Source of the DNA: JBQTKD01 sp052386455
GTDB lineage: Bacteria > Actinomycetota > Actinomycetes > Sporichthyales > Sporichthyaceae
NCBI GenBank assembly: GCA_052386455.1
Contig: JBQTKD010000093.1
Coordinates: 1 to 61,040 of the forward strand
DNA: 61,040 nt
Direction: 5' to 3'
A program made the translations under genes and the position numbers. This document shows positions 1 through 7,762 of this stretch, piece after piece. Position 1 is the stretch's first letter; the number at the start of each line of letters is the position of its first letter. Below the pieces are notes generated by a model. That model saw nothing but the letters and a program-made list of their open reading frames with translations. It did no database searches and was not told where the DNA came from.

Positions 1-35
1 GGGGGGGGGGGGCCCGCGGGGCCCCCCCCCCCCCC
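1..35. other. G/C homopolymer at the window edge
   Basis: The first 35 bases are runs of G and C only, including 12 G followed later by about 15 C. Nothing coding or regulatory can be read from it. It most likely reflects a contig end or an assembly artefact rather than a biological element. Confidence 0.6.
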
Positions 36-72
36 ACACCAGGTTCCACACATCTGACGGGGGATCGGATCA

Positions 73-744
73 ATGGCCAGCAAGCGGACACGGCACGCCG
101 TGCTCGGACGAGCTGCGCTCGCCGGGGGCGCTGCGCTCCTGGTCGCCGCAGCGGCGATACCGGCGGCCGCAGCCGACAATCCGGATCCGTTCGCGATCAG
201 CGGCGGCGCGAGCGAGCTGCTCTACCCTGGCGCCTCCGTTCCCCTCGACCTCAGCTTGTTCAACCCCAACAACGGGCTGCTCGCGCTCACCTCGCTGACC
301 GCGCGCATCGACTCCGTCCAAACCGTCGGCCAGGGTAGCTGCACCATCGACGACTTCGTCGTCGACAACGTGCTCGCCTTCGGCACCATCGTGGTCCCGC
401 CCGGCGCGACCAACTTGCTCTCGGAACTGGGCCTGCCCGTCCTCGGTATGCCCCGCGTTCGCATGCTCAACACCGACTACAACCAGGACGGCTGCAAGCA
501 GGCCACCGTCCATTTGGTCTACGAAGGCGCCGGCCTTACCGAGGAGACCGACGGCGGCAACGGCGGTGGCGGCCACACCCCGGGCCACGGGCACAGCGGG
601 GGCGGCGAGACGGGCAATGGGCACCTGCCCGGCACCGGCGCCACTCAGGCTCCGTGGTGGATCGCTGCGGCTGGCCTCGGTCTTGCAGGCATTGGCACCG
701 GCGCCCTGCGCCTGACGCGACGCAACAAGGGGGAGTACAAGTGA
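73..744 (+). CDS. LPXTG-anchored cell-surface protein
   Basis: A 223-residue secreted protein with a complete sortase-substrate layout. It has a basic N-terminus and a Sec signal peptide ending near AAAA-D35, then a β-rich extracellular domain of about 120 residues with two cysteines (C90, C141). A Gly/His-rich linker leads to LPGTG at 185-189, a membrane segment at about 194-212 and a basic tail (RLTRRNKGEYK). The known role of this layout is covalent attachment to peptidoglycan by sortase; the extracellular domain itself I do not recognise. ATG at 73 follows a G-rich Shine-Dalgarno. It overlaps the next gene by four bases (GTGA), so it is the first visible gene of a three-gene operon. The sortase is not in the window. 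Confidence 0.8.
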   Translation: MASKRTRHAVLGRAALAGGAALLVAAAAIPAAAADNPDPFAISGGASELLYPGASVPLDLSLFNPNNGLLALTSLTARIDSVQTVGQGSCTIDDFVVDNVLAFGTIVVPPGATNLLSELGLPVLGMPRVRMLNTDYNQDGCKQATVHLVYEGAGLTEETDGGNGGGGHTPGHGHSGGGETGNGHLPGTGATQAPWWIAAAGLGLAGIGTGALRLTRRNKGEYK

Positions 745-1247
745 GCACCCGGATTCGCCGGCGCCCGGCCCCCCGTGGTCGTCGCATGGTCTTGGTCTCC
801 GTGACCGCTGTCGCGCTGCTGGGAAGCACTGGCGTCGCGCAGGCCTACTGGAAGGCCACCGGCTCCGGAAATGGCACAGCAACGGTCCGCAACGGCTTCG
901 AGACCTTCACCACGACCGCCACCGCGACTAGCGCCACGGTGCTCTATCCGGGCATCGCCAACGCGCCGATCAGCATTGTCGTCAACAACAGCGCCAACAC
1001 CTACGCGCTGACCGTGACCAACCTCGCGGTCGACCCGGGCCGTTCGATCACCGCCGACGCGGGGCACGCCGGATGCACCGCTCCGGCGATCACGGTGGCC
1101 TCGGCGATCCTTTCGCTCACCGTCGCGGCGGGCGCGAGCTCCGCGCCCCAGACGGCCAACGTGCTCTCCATGGGCCCCGCGGCGCAGAACGCCTGCCAGG
1201 GCGCCACGTTCACCATTCCCCTCGTTCTCACCGGCCGGAGCAACTGA
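741..1247 (+). CDS. Exported protein with AYW signal-peptide motif (camelysin/TasA-like class)
   Basis: 168 residues from a GTG that overlaps the preceding stop as GTGA; longer upstream starts would overlap the LPXTG gene extensively. A twin-arginine-rich N-terminus and hydrophobic stretch run into AYW at 35-37, just after the predicted cleavage region. The mature part is Ser/Thr/Ala-rich with two cysteines and looks like a small β-sandwich. A signal peptide followed by A-Y/F-W is the pattern of proteins exported through SipW-type signal peptidases, such as the TasA/camelysin class. That placement is inference from the pattern, and the SipW-type peptidase is not visible here. The next gene starts inside this stop codon. 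Confidence 0.7.
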   Translation: MSTRIRRRPAPRGRRMVLVSVTAVALLGSTGVAQAYWKATGSGNGTATVRNGFETFTTTATATSATVLYPGIANAPISIVVNNSANTYALTVTNLAVDPGRSITADAGHAGCTAPAITVASAILSLTVAAGASSAPQTANVLSMGPAAQNACQGATFTIPLVLTGRSN

Positions 1248-2614
1248 TGAAGCGTCGCACCGCGATCACGGCCACTGCCGTGACCACGCTGCTCGCGCTC
1301 GCGGCGGCCGGCCCCGCATGGGCGTACTGGACCGTGAACAGCTCGGCCGCCACCGGCTCCGCTGCCGCCGCCACCCTCGGCGCCCCGACCGCCTCGGCGG
1401 CACAGACGCTCTCCGCGGCGACGATCACGGTCACCGCCAAGCCGGCGAGCGGCCCAGACCCGGCGGGCTACCGCGTTGACCGGATCAGCCCGACCGCGGC
1501 CACCGGCGTGTGCACGATCACCGGTACGACCGGGAGCTGCACGGACCCGGGCTTCTCCGCGCTGGGCAACACCTATCGAGTCTTCGCCACCCTGGGCACC
1601 AACTGGGTCGCTGCCACCGGGACGACGACGGTCTCCTCGGTCATCTCCACGGCCTACACGGTCACCGCACCGGCCAACGCCACCGCGGGCACCTCGTTCA
1701 ACCTCACGGTGACCGCGACTGCGCTCGGCATCACCGACGCGACCTACTCCGGAACCAAGACGATCACCATCTCCGGAGCCTCGAACAGCCCCAATGGCAC
1801 CGTGCCGACGCTGACGACCACGGCGAACTTCACCCTTGGCGTTGCGAGCATCCCGGTCACGTTGACCAACGCCGTCTCCACCACCTTGACCGTGACGAAC
1901 ACCGGCCGCACCGGAACGTCCGGATCGATCAACGTGGGCATCGCCCCCCAGACCTACGTGCTCAACGGCCCGAACTCGGTTGCCGCGGGCGCCACCTACA
2001 CCCTGTCGTCCATGACGGCCTTCGACGCCTACGGCAACGGGTTCACCGGCACCAAGACGGTCACGTGGTCCGGCGCCTCGAACGCCCTGAACGGCACGTC
2101 CCCGACCTACCCGACCAGCACTGTCGCGTTCAGCAACGGCACCGCGACGACGGCCCTCAGCGGAACGTTCGTCCGAGCCGGTGCCATGACCCTGCAGGCC
2201 GCGACGTCGGGCGTGACCACCGGCACCAAATCGATCACGGTCATCCCCAACTCCACCGTCAGCCTGAAGTGGCAGTCCGTCAGCAACCCGACCGGCGGCG
2301 CAATCGGCGTGGCAACCTGCAACGGGGCGTCGACGTGTTCGATCTCCAACCTGGGCAACGGCTCCGGCCAGGTCACCGCATCGGTGCTCGTGACCGACTC
2401 GCTCGGTAACCCGGTAAACGGAACCGTGGTGAGCCTGTCCACTGTCTCGACCGCGGGTGGCAGCGGCACACTCACTGCTTCCACCGTGACCACCGGCGTC
2501 AACGGAGTTGCCGGGCCGTTCACCTTCACCGCGCCTGCCGGTAACGGTTTCGAGGGCTCGGTCACGGCCACTTACAACGGCGGTACGGCAACGATGAGCC
2601 TCAAGGCGAAGTAG
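1247..2614 (+). CDS. Exported Ig-like repeat surface protein with AYW signal-peptide motif
   Basis: 455 residues; the ATG overlaps the upstream stop by one base (TGATG). The signal peptide again ends in AYW (26-28), matching its neighbour. After a fibronectin-like region (about 50-140) come two related modules of roughly 100 residues, recognisable by GTKTITISGASN near 168 and GTKTVTWSGASN near 267. A C-terminal domain resembles bacterial Ig-like (invasin/Big_1) folds and contains VTDSLGNPVNGTVV. No LPXTG or membrane anchor is present, so it is presumably secreted or held by the LPXTG partner. The extreme Thr/Ser content fits an adhesin or fibre component, but no ligand can be named. Confidence 0.7.
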   Translation: MKRRTAITATAVTTLLALAAAGPAWAYWTVNSSAATGSAAAATLGAPTASAAQTLSAATITVTAKPASGPDPAGYRVDRISPTAATGVCTITGTTGSCTDPGFSALGNTYRVFATLGTNWVAATGTTTVSSVISTAYTVTAPANATAGTSFNLTVTATALGITDATYSGTKTITISGASNSPNGTVPTLTTTANFTLGVASIPVTLTNAVSTTLTVTNTGRTGTSGSINVGIAPQTYVLNGPNSVAAGATYTLSSMTAFDAYGNGFTGTKTVTWSGASNALNGTSPTYPTSTVAFSNGTATTALSGTFVRAGAMTLQAATSGVTTGTKSITVIPNSTVSLKWQSVSNPTGGAIGVATCNGASTCSISNLGNGSGQVTASVLVTDSLGNPVNGTVVSLSTVSTAGGSGTLTASTVTTGVNGVAGPFTFTAPAGNGFEGSVTATYNGGTATMSLKAK

Positions 2615-2619
2615 CCGTC

Positions 2620-2665
2620 GCGACACGCTGGCTCCGCTCTCCAACGAGCAGCGCCAGGGTGTCGC
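2620..2665. terminator. Hairpin between convergent genes
   Basis: GCGACACGCTGGC (2620-2632) pairs with GCCAGGGTGTCGC (2653-2665), a 13-bp stem with one mismatch and a 20-nt loop. It lies between the stop of the surface-protein operon and the stop of the convergent acyl-CoA ligase gene, so it may serve as a bidirectional terminator. There is no U-tract, as is usual in high-GC actinobacteria. Confidence 0.55.
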
Positions 2666-2677
2666 CCGTATGACGCC

Positions 2678-4228
2678 TCAGCCCGGCCCCTCCGCGGGGG
2701 CGGCGCCGGTTTCGTCGGCGAACTCGCGGAGGCGGCGGCGCTGGATCTTGTTCGTGGAGGTCTTGGGCAGGTCTTGGACGAAACGGACGAGCCTCGGGCG
2801 CTTGTACGGGGCGAGGTTGGTCTTGGTGAACTCGATGAGCTCGCCCGCCGAAGCTGACGCACCGTCACGCAAGACGACGTAGGCGCAGGCGAGCTCCCCG
2901 CGGACCTCGTCCGGGACGGACCCCACGGCCACCAGGGCGATGGCGGGGTGCGCAGCCATCACGCGCTCGATCTCCGCCGGGTACACGTTGTACGCACCGG
3001 TGATGATCATGTCGTTGCGGCGGTCGATCAGCCACACGTTGCCGTCGGAGTCCTTCCGGGCGATGTCCCCGGTGTGCAGCCAGCCGTCGGGTTCGATGGC
3101 CAGCTTGGTGGCCTCGGCGTTGTTGAAGTAGCCGGTCATCACCAGCGGCCCGCGGCACATGAGCTCGCCGGGCTCGTTCTCGGGTGCGTCGGCGGAAACG
3201 TCGTCCAGGGAGGCGATCCGGACCTCGTTGCCGGGGAAGCTCTGGCCCACAGACCCGCGCGCGGGCGGCATGAACCACGTGTTCGAGGTGGCCGGACCGG
3301 ACAGCTCGGTCATCCCCCACAGCTCGAGGAAGCGCGAATCGCTGCGGGCCTCCCACGCCTCGATCGTCGAGATCGGAATCGTCTGCCCGCCGCACACGCT
3401 GCGAGTGACGCGCGTCAGGTCCGCACGGTCCAGCGCGTTGCCGGCGGCCAGCATCGTCGCGTACATGGCGGGGACCGCGTCGACGATCGTCGCCTGGTAA
3501 CGGCCGATCGAGTCGAGGAAGCGCTCCGGGTCGTAGCGCTCGTGCAGCACCAGCGTGCCGCCGGACATGAACGTGCCCTGGACGACGACGTTGCCGTACA
3601 CGTGCGGCGCGGGCAGCGCGCTGACGCACACGTCGTACTCGGTGCGGGAGTGGGCACTCGCGGTCAGCGCGCAGTTGAACAGCACCGCACGCTGGGTCTG
3701 CACCGCGCCCTTCGGGTGCCCGGTGGTACCCGAGGTGTACCCGATGGTGGAGGTGGACGTCGGGCCTGGCGCCGGCGGCAGCGTCTCGATCGAGGACTCG
3801 AGCAGGTCGCTCGTCGACTCGAACCCGGCGACCGGGGCGTCGAGCGAGATCACGTGCTTGAGGTCGGGTAGGTCGGAGGTCAGCCCGGCGACGGTCTCGA
3901 CGTTGCCCGACGCCGTGAGGATCGCCGAAGATCCGGCGTCGCCGAGGATGTAGGCAATCTCGGGCGGGGTGAGCATCGAGTTGATCGGATTCACGACGGC
4001 GCCGGCCTTGAGGATGCCGTGGTAGGCGACGACCCACTGCCAGCTGTTGGGCCCGAACAGCGATACCACGCGGCCGGGTTGCACACCGCGGCGCAACAGC
4101 GCGCAGGCGAGCCGAGTGGAGGCCTCGTCGAGTTCGGAATAGGTCATCGACCGCGTCGCGGTGATCAGCGCCGTCTTGGCGGGCCACCGCTTCGCCGAGA
4201 CGGGCAGGATCTGGCCCGGTCCGTTCAA
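2678..4228 (-). CDS. Acyl-CoA synthetase (AMP-forming, ANL superfamily)
   Basis: 516 residues from a TTG preceded by AGGAGG six bases upstream, which decides the start over longer in-frame extensions. The ANL P-loop YTSGTTGHPKG lies at 164-174. The A5-A8 region contains GELMCRGPLVMTGYFNN, GWLHTGD and the hinge-region IDRRNDMII, and the adenylation lysine lies in TNKIQRR near the C-terminus. The family activates a carboxylic acid as the acyl-AMP and passes it to CoA. Length and motif spacing fit fatty- or aromatic-acid CoA ligases, but the substrate cannot be read from sequence. It starts 11 bp after a mycothiol-isomerase-like gene and probably shares its transcript. Confidence 0.88.
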   Translation of the reverse strand: MNGPGQILPVSAKRWPAKTALITATRSMTYSELDEASTRLACALLRRGVQPGRVVSLFGPNSWQWVVAYHGILKAGAVVNPINSMLTPPEIAYILGDAGSSAILTASGNVETVAGLTSDLPDLKHVISLDAPVAGFESTSDLLESSIETLPPAPGPTSTSTIGYTSGTTGHPKGAVQTQRAVLFNCALTASAHSRTEYDVCVSALPAPHVYGNVVVQGTFMSGGTLVLHERYDPERFLDSIGRYQATIVDAVPAMYATMLAAGNALDRADLTRVTRSVCGGQTIPISTIEAWEARSDSRFLELWGMTELSGPATSNTWFMPPARGSVGQSFPGNEVRIASLDDVSADAPENEPGELMCRGPLVMTGYFNNAEATKLAIEPDGWLHTGDIARKDSDGNVWLIDRRNDMIITGAYNVYPAEIERVMAAHPAIALVAVGSVPDEVRGELACAYVVLRDGASASAGELIEFTKTNLAPYKRPRLVRFVQDLPKTSTNKIQRRRLREFADETGAAPAEGPG

Positions 4229-4239
4229 CTGACGCCTCC

Positions 4240-4992
4240 TCAGAACCCGACGACTCCGGTGAATCCACCCACGAGATCGGCGTCTCCGAACACTTCGAAT
4301 CGGTGCTCGTCCCGGACGCTGCGCCGGTTCCACAGGAGCAGCAAGAGGTCCGACGCGCTCCCGCGCACGGCGGCCGTTGCCTTGGTGTGCGCGGCCGAGT
4401 ACTCGAAGCCGCCCTCGGTGAGCACGATCGTCCACTCGCCGGGAGCGTCCGTAGCGTGCAGGTGGATCGAGTCGCCCACCCGGTCCAGGCCGCGAGCTCG
4501 GTCGCCGCCGCCCCGCGGCGGCAGCAGTACGCCGAGCAGTTCTTCGACGCCGTCGATCGCCACCGCCGCCTCGATCGCCGGGTCGAGACCCAGCGCGAGT
4601 TCCGCGTCGGCACGGTGCACCGTGGTCTCCTGCAGCATGCGTCGGCGCCACCAGCCGATGCTCCCGCCGGGCGCGAAGCTCCACACCTCGGTGGCCGGGT
4701 CCCCGGACAGTTGCGCGAGCAACGGCTCGGCACCGGCGGCCAGCCAGTCCGACAGCCCGGCTGCGTCCTCCGGTACGTCGGTGACGCCCTTGGACCAGCC
4801 GGGGAACTCGGTGGCGCGCTCCGCGACGAACCCGGTCACCCACCGGTGCACGCGGCCGGTGTGCCGGAGCAACTCGGCAAGGTCCCAGTCCGGGCAGCCC
4901 GGCACGGGCAGCGACATGTCCGCGCTCGCGGTTGCCTTGGCCATGGCGTCGATTTCGGCTCGGACGCCTTCGAGCATCTGTCCATGCTCCAT
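4240..4992 (-). CDS. Maleylpyruvate isomerase-family mycothiol-dependent protein
   Basis: 250 residues from ATG 4992. The N-terminal DinB/MDMPI four-helix region holds the metal-site-like histidines and Trp in LLRHTGRVHRWV and WWRRRMLQETTVHRADAE; a smaller C-terminal α/β domain follows. The family (TIGR03083-type) uses mycothiol, the actinobacterial thiol, as cofactor or binds divalent metal; most members have no assigned substrate. It sits 23 bp downstream of the PIG-V-like transferase gene and directly upstream of the acyl-CoA ligase, so all are probably transcribed together. Aromatic-acid degradation is a conceivable context but is not demonstrated. Confidence 0.8.
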   Translation of the reverse strand: MEHGQMLEGVRAEIDAMAKATASADMSLPVPGCPDWDLAELLRHTGRVHRWVTGFVAERATEFPGWSKGVTDVPEDAAGLSDWLAAGAEPLLAQLSGDPATEVWSFAPGGSIGWWRRRMLQETTVHRADAELALGLDPAIEAAVAIDGVEELLGVLLPPRGGGDRARGLDRVGDSIHLHATDAPGEWTIVLTEGGFEYSAAHTKATAAVRGSASDLLLLLWNRRSVRDEHRFEVFGDADLVGGFTGVVGF

Positions 4993-5015
4993 GGACCCGA
5001 GTATTGCCGTTGGCT

Positions 5016-6191
5016 CTAGCCGGCCCATCGCCCGGTGGTGAACAGCAGCGTGAAGACGACCATAAAGGGGGCGAAGACCGCGAGGTAGGTGTGCTGCACG
5101 AGCGGCTTGCGCAGGCTCCAAGCGGCCAGGGCGATCCACAGCGGCCACCAGGTCAGCGTTGCCCGCGGGACGGAGAAGAACCACATCGCGGTGGTGAACG
5201 CGTAGAGCTGCAGCCCGATGTAGACGGCCTCCGCCCACCGGCGTTCGCGCAGTAGCCAAGCGAACAGCACGACGCCGACCAGCACGGCGAGGATCTCCGC
5301 GCCGAACATCCACGCAAACCCCGTGGACTGCTTCTCGTGGAAGGCGTTCTCCCACGTGATGCGCAGCGCCTCCCACGGCCAGTGGAAGGACCGGTACCAG
5401 CCCTCCTCCTGGGCGTGCTGCCACCGCATCCAGTCGCCGGTGCGGTCGTGCAGGTAGGCGAAGTACGCGAGGGCCGGAAGGAAGGGCGCGGCAAGCCACG
5501 GGGCCGCGGTCCACCGGCGACGGCCGTCGCGCGCGGTCAGAAACTCGACGATCAGCGCGATGCCGAGGAACACCCCGGTGATGCGCACGCAGCTTGCGCC
5601 CGCGGCCAGCACCCCGGCGGCGACCCAGCGGCCCCGACGCGCGGCCAGCCACGCCGGCAGGGCCAGCGCCAGGAACAGTGCCTCGGTATACGCGGCGGCG
5701 AGGAACACCGCAGACGGCGCGAGGAGGAACAGCAGCACCGCCCGTTCGGCGAGCCGGTCGCCGTCGTCGCCTTCGCCGGCCTCGTGCGCGGCGATGCGCC
5801 CCAGCGCCACCGCGGCGATCGCCCCGCACACGAAGGAGATCACCAGGCCCGCGGTCACGTACGACAGGCCGCCGATCTCGTGGACGATCCGCATGACGAT
5901 CGGGAAGCCCGGAAAGAACGCCTCGAGCGGCACTGCGGGCCCGCCGGGTCCACCGTCGTAGCCGAACTGCGCGATGGTCCGGTAGTGGTGGGTGTCCCAC
6001 TGCAGCCACCGGTCGAGGAAGGCGACGGGCCGGCGCGCGTCGCCCGAGGCGAACAGCCACCCGCCGGACAGGACGGTGGCGAACACGGCGACCCGCGTCA
6101 GCAGGTACAGCCGCAGCACCGCTCCGTCGCGCGCGGAAAGCTGCTGCGGCAGCCGGATCGAGGAGACCCGCTCCACCAGGCGGGTGGTCAT
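5016..6191 (-). CDS. PIG-V-like polytopic mannosyltransferase
   Basis: 391 residues, about eight or nine membrane helices. The signature WDTHHY (65-70), followed by RTIAQFGYDG and the FFPGFPIV segment, is typical of the PIG-V/Mannosyl_trans2 GT-C family, which takes sugar from a polyprenyl phosphate donor on the outer face of the membrane. Its ATG overlaps the stop of the upstream GT87-like gene by four bases (ATGA), indicating translational coupling. The likely product is a mannosylated lipid or cell-wall glycan; the acceptor is unknown. Confidence 0.8.
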   Translation of the reverse strand: MTTRLVERVSSIRLPQQLSARDGAVLRLYLLTRVAVFATVLSGGWLFASGDARRPVAFLDRWLQWDTHHYRTIAQFGYDGGPGGPAVPLEAFFPGFPIVMRIVHEIGGLSYVTAGLVISFVCGAIAAVALGRIAAHEAGEGDDGDRLAERAVLLFLLAPSAVFLAAAYTEALFLALALPAWLAARRGRWVAAGVLAAGASCVRITGVFLGIALIVEFLTARDGRRRWTAAPWLAAPFLPALAYFAYLHDRTGDWMRWQHAQEEGWYRSFHWPWEALRITWENAFHEKQSTGFAWMFGAEILAVLVGVVLFAWLLRERRWAEAVYIGLQLYAFTTAMWFFSVPRATLTWWPLWIALAAWSLRKPLVQHTYLAVFAPFMVVFTLLFTTGRWAG

Positions 6192-7606
6192 GCGGAGGCC
6201 ATCTCGCGACGGTGGGCGGGGCGCCGCAGAATCCCGGCGGCCGGATCGTCCACTCCGGAGGCCCGGACGGGATCGCACTCCGGGTTCAACACGTCGCGCA
6301 CGACGACGCCCACGAACCAGCTCAGCGCGGCGAAGCGGATCAGCAGCGCGATCACGTACGCATCCTGCGGCAGGCCGCGGTCGTACCCGCCGAGCAGGTA
6401 GAACCAGACCGCGAAGAAGTAGACGAGCTCGCCGGCCTGCCAGATCAGCAGGTCTCGCCAGCGGGGCCGGGCCAACACCGCCAGCGGCAGGAGCCACAGG
6501 ATGTACTGCGGCGACCAGACCTTGTTGGCCAGGACGAACACCGCGACGGACAGGAACATCAGCTGCATCACGCGCGGCCGGCTCGGCGCGAGCAGCGCGA
6601 GGCTCGCGACCGCCAGCAACCCGATCACGGTGACCACCGAGCTCACGACGTTCAGTGCCGGAATGGCGTGCCCGGCCTTGTCCAGGCCGAACCAGATGGA
6701 ACCGAACTCCGCGCCGCGGCGGGAGTTGAACGCGTAGAACTCCCACCAGTCCTGCGGCGCGGCCAACGCAACCGGCAGGTTCACGGCCAGCCAGGAACCG
6801 GCGGCCCCGAGCAGCGTCCACCGGAAGGCGGGGAGTTTCCGAGCACGCAGACACAGCAGCGCCAGGGGCACCAGCAGAACGACCGGGTAGAGCTTGGCCG
6901 AGATCGCGAGCCCTAGCCAGACACCGGCCCAGCCCGGCCGGGACCGCGCCCAGGCCAGCAGGCCGACCGCGGTGAGGGCCACCGCGAACAGGTCCCAGTT
7001 GATCGTCGCCGTCAGCAGAAGCATGGGCGAGGCGGCCAATCCCAACGCGTCCCACGGCCTTCGGCGGCCGGCCAGCGCCACCGTCGCGGCAACCGTGAGC
7101 AGAGCGGTCAACCCCAGCAGGAACGCGTTGACGTCGTAGAAGCGCACCGCTTCGGCGTCGATACCCGCCGCGGCCAGCGGGCGCGTGATGACCGCGGCCA
7201 CCTGCATGAACACGCCGGAGAGCACCGGGTACTCCAGCGCTTGGTACTTCCCGGAGTCCAGGTACGGGACCTGACCGTCGGCGAACCCGCGCTCGCGCCA
7301 CATGTGGGGGATGTCGGAGTAGCAGGCGTGCGCGTACTGCTGCCCGTCGCCGCGGCTCCACGCGTTGTCCCGGCACGGCGCCCGCTCGAGCACGCCAAAT
7401 GCGAAAACCACCGCCGTGATCGCCAGCAGCACCCGCAGCGGCGTCCACCACGAACGCCCGGGAACAAGCCGCTTCCCGGCCGGGCCACCCAGAATTTCCG
7501 CGCCCGAGGCGAGTACCGGGTCGTCCTGCGTCGGATGAACGACGGGGTCGGAGGGGGGCGACGACGGCTGGATCACCGCCCCATCGTGTCCCATGTGTTC
7601 GCCCAC
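6188..7606 (-). CDS. GT87-like polytopic glycosyltransferase next to ponA (Rv0051-like)
   Basis: 472 residues with a 50-residue cytoplasmic N-terminus, about ten membrane helices and an extracytoplasmic loop after the first helix (WSRGDGQQYAHACYSD). SPQYILWLLPLA is typical of the α-mannosyltransferase GT87 family, which uses polyprenyl-phosphate mannose. In M. tuberculosis a similar protein (Rv0051) follows ponA1, and the same order is found here. The start may be GTG 7606 or ATG 7594 (MGHDGAV); neither has a strong Shine-Dalgarno. A 156-bp spacer carrying two repeat copies separates it from ponA. Confidence 0.8.
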   Translation of the reverse strand: MGEHMGHDGAVIQPSSPPSDPVVHPTQDDPVLASGAEILGGPAGKRLVPGRSWWTPLRVLLAITAVVFAFGVLERAPCRDNAWSRGDGQQYAHACYSDIPHMWRERGFADGQVPYLDSGKYQALEYPVLSGVFMQVAAVITRPLAAAGIDAEAVRFYDVNAFLLGLTALLTVAATVALAGRRRPWDALGLAASPMLLLTATINWDLFAVALTAVGLLAWARSRPGWAGVWLGLAISAKLYPVVLLVPLALLCLRARKLPAFRWTLLGAAGSWLAVNLPVALAAPQDWWEFYAFNSRRGAEFGSIWFGLDKAGHAIPALNVVSSVVTVIGLLAVASLALLAPSRPRVMQLMFLSVAVFVLANKVWSPQYILWLLPLAVLARPRWRDLLIWQAGELVYFFAVWFYLLGGYDRGLPQDAYVIALLIRFAALSWFVGVVVRDVLNPECDPVRASGVDDPAAGILRRPAHRREMASA

Positions 7607-7637
7607 GGCCGCCGTCGCGCGCCGTGTCCCGCCCCCA

Positions 7638-7758
7638 CAACGTCCGACCGGGGGTGACCTATTGCGCTCGCCCCGTCGGACCTCCCGCCCCGCACCGGGC
7701 GCAGCAACCGCAACGTCCGACCACCCGTGAGCTATTGCGCTCGCTTCGTCGGACGTTG
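7638..7758. repeat. Two copies of a 44-nt palindrome-bearing repeat
   Basis: Copies begin at 7638 and 7711, both opening with CAACGTCCGACC and sharing CTATTGCGCTCGC and CGTCGGAC; about 38 of 44 positions agree. In the second copy CAACGTCCGA (7711-7720) and TCGGACGTTG (7749-7758) form a perfect 10-bp inverted repeat; the first copy lacks the last bases of the second arm. They fill the gap between the ponA stop and the glycosyltransferase start. Confidence 0.7.
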
Positions 7759-7762
7759 CGAC

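Noticed and set aside
1..35. Poly-G/poly-C run as a telomere, terminator or replication feature
   Set aside because: It is at the very edge of the window and is pure homopolymer; an assembly or contig-end artefact is the simplest reading.
1001..2644. Long open frame on the minus strand opposite the surface-protein operon
   Set aside because: Product is Gly/Arg-rich without motifs; it is the antisense shadow of a GC-rich Thr/Ala coding sequence.
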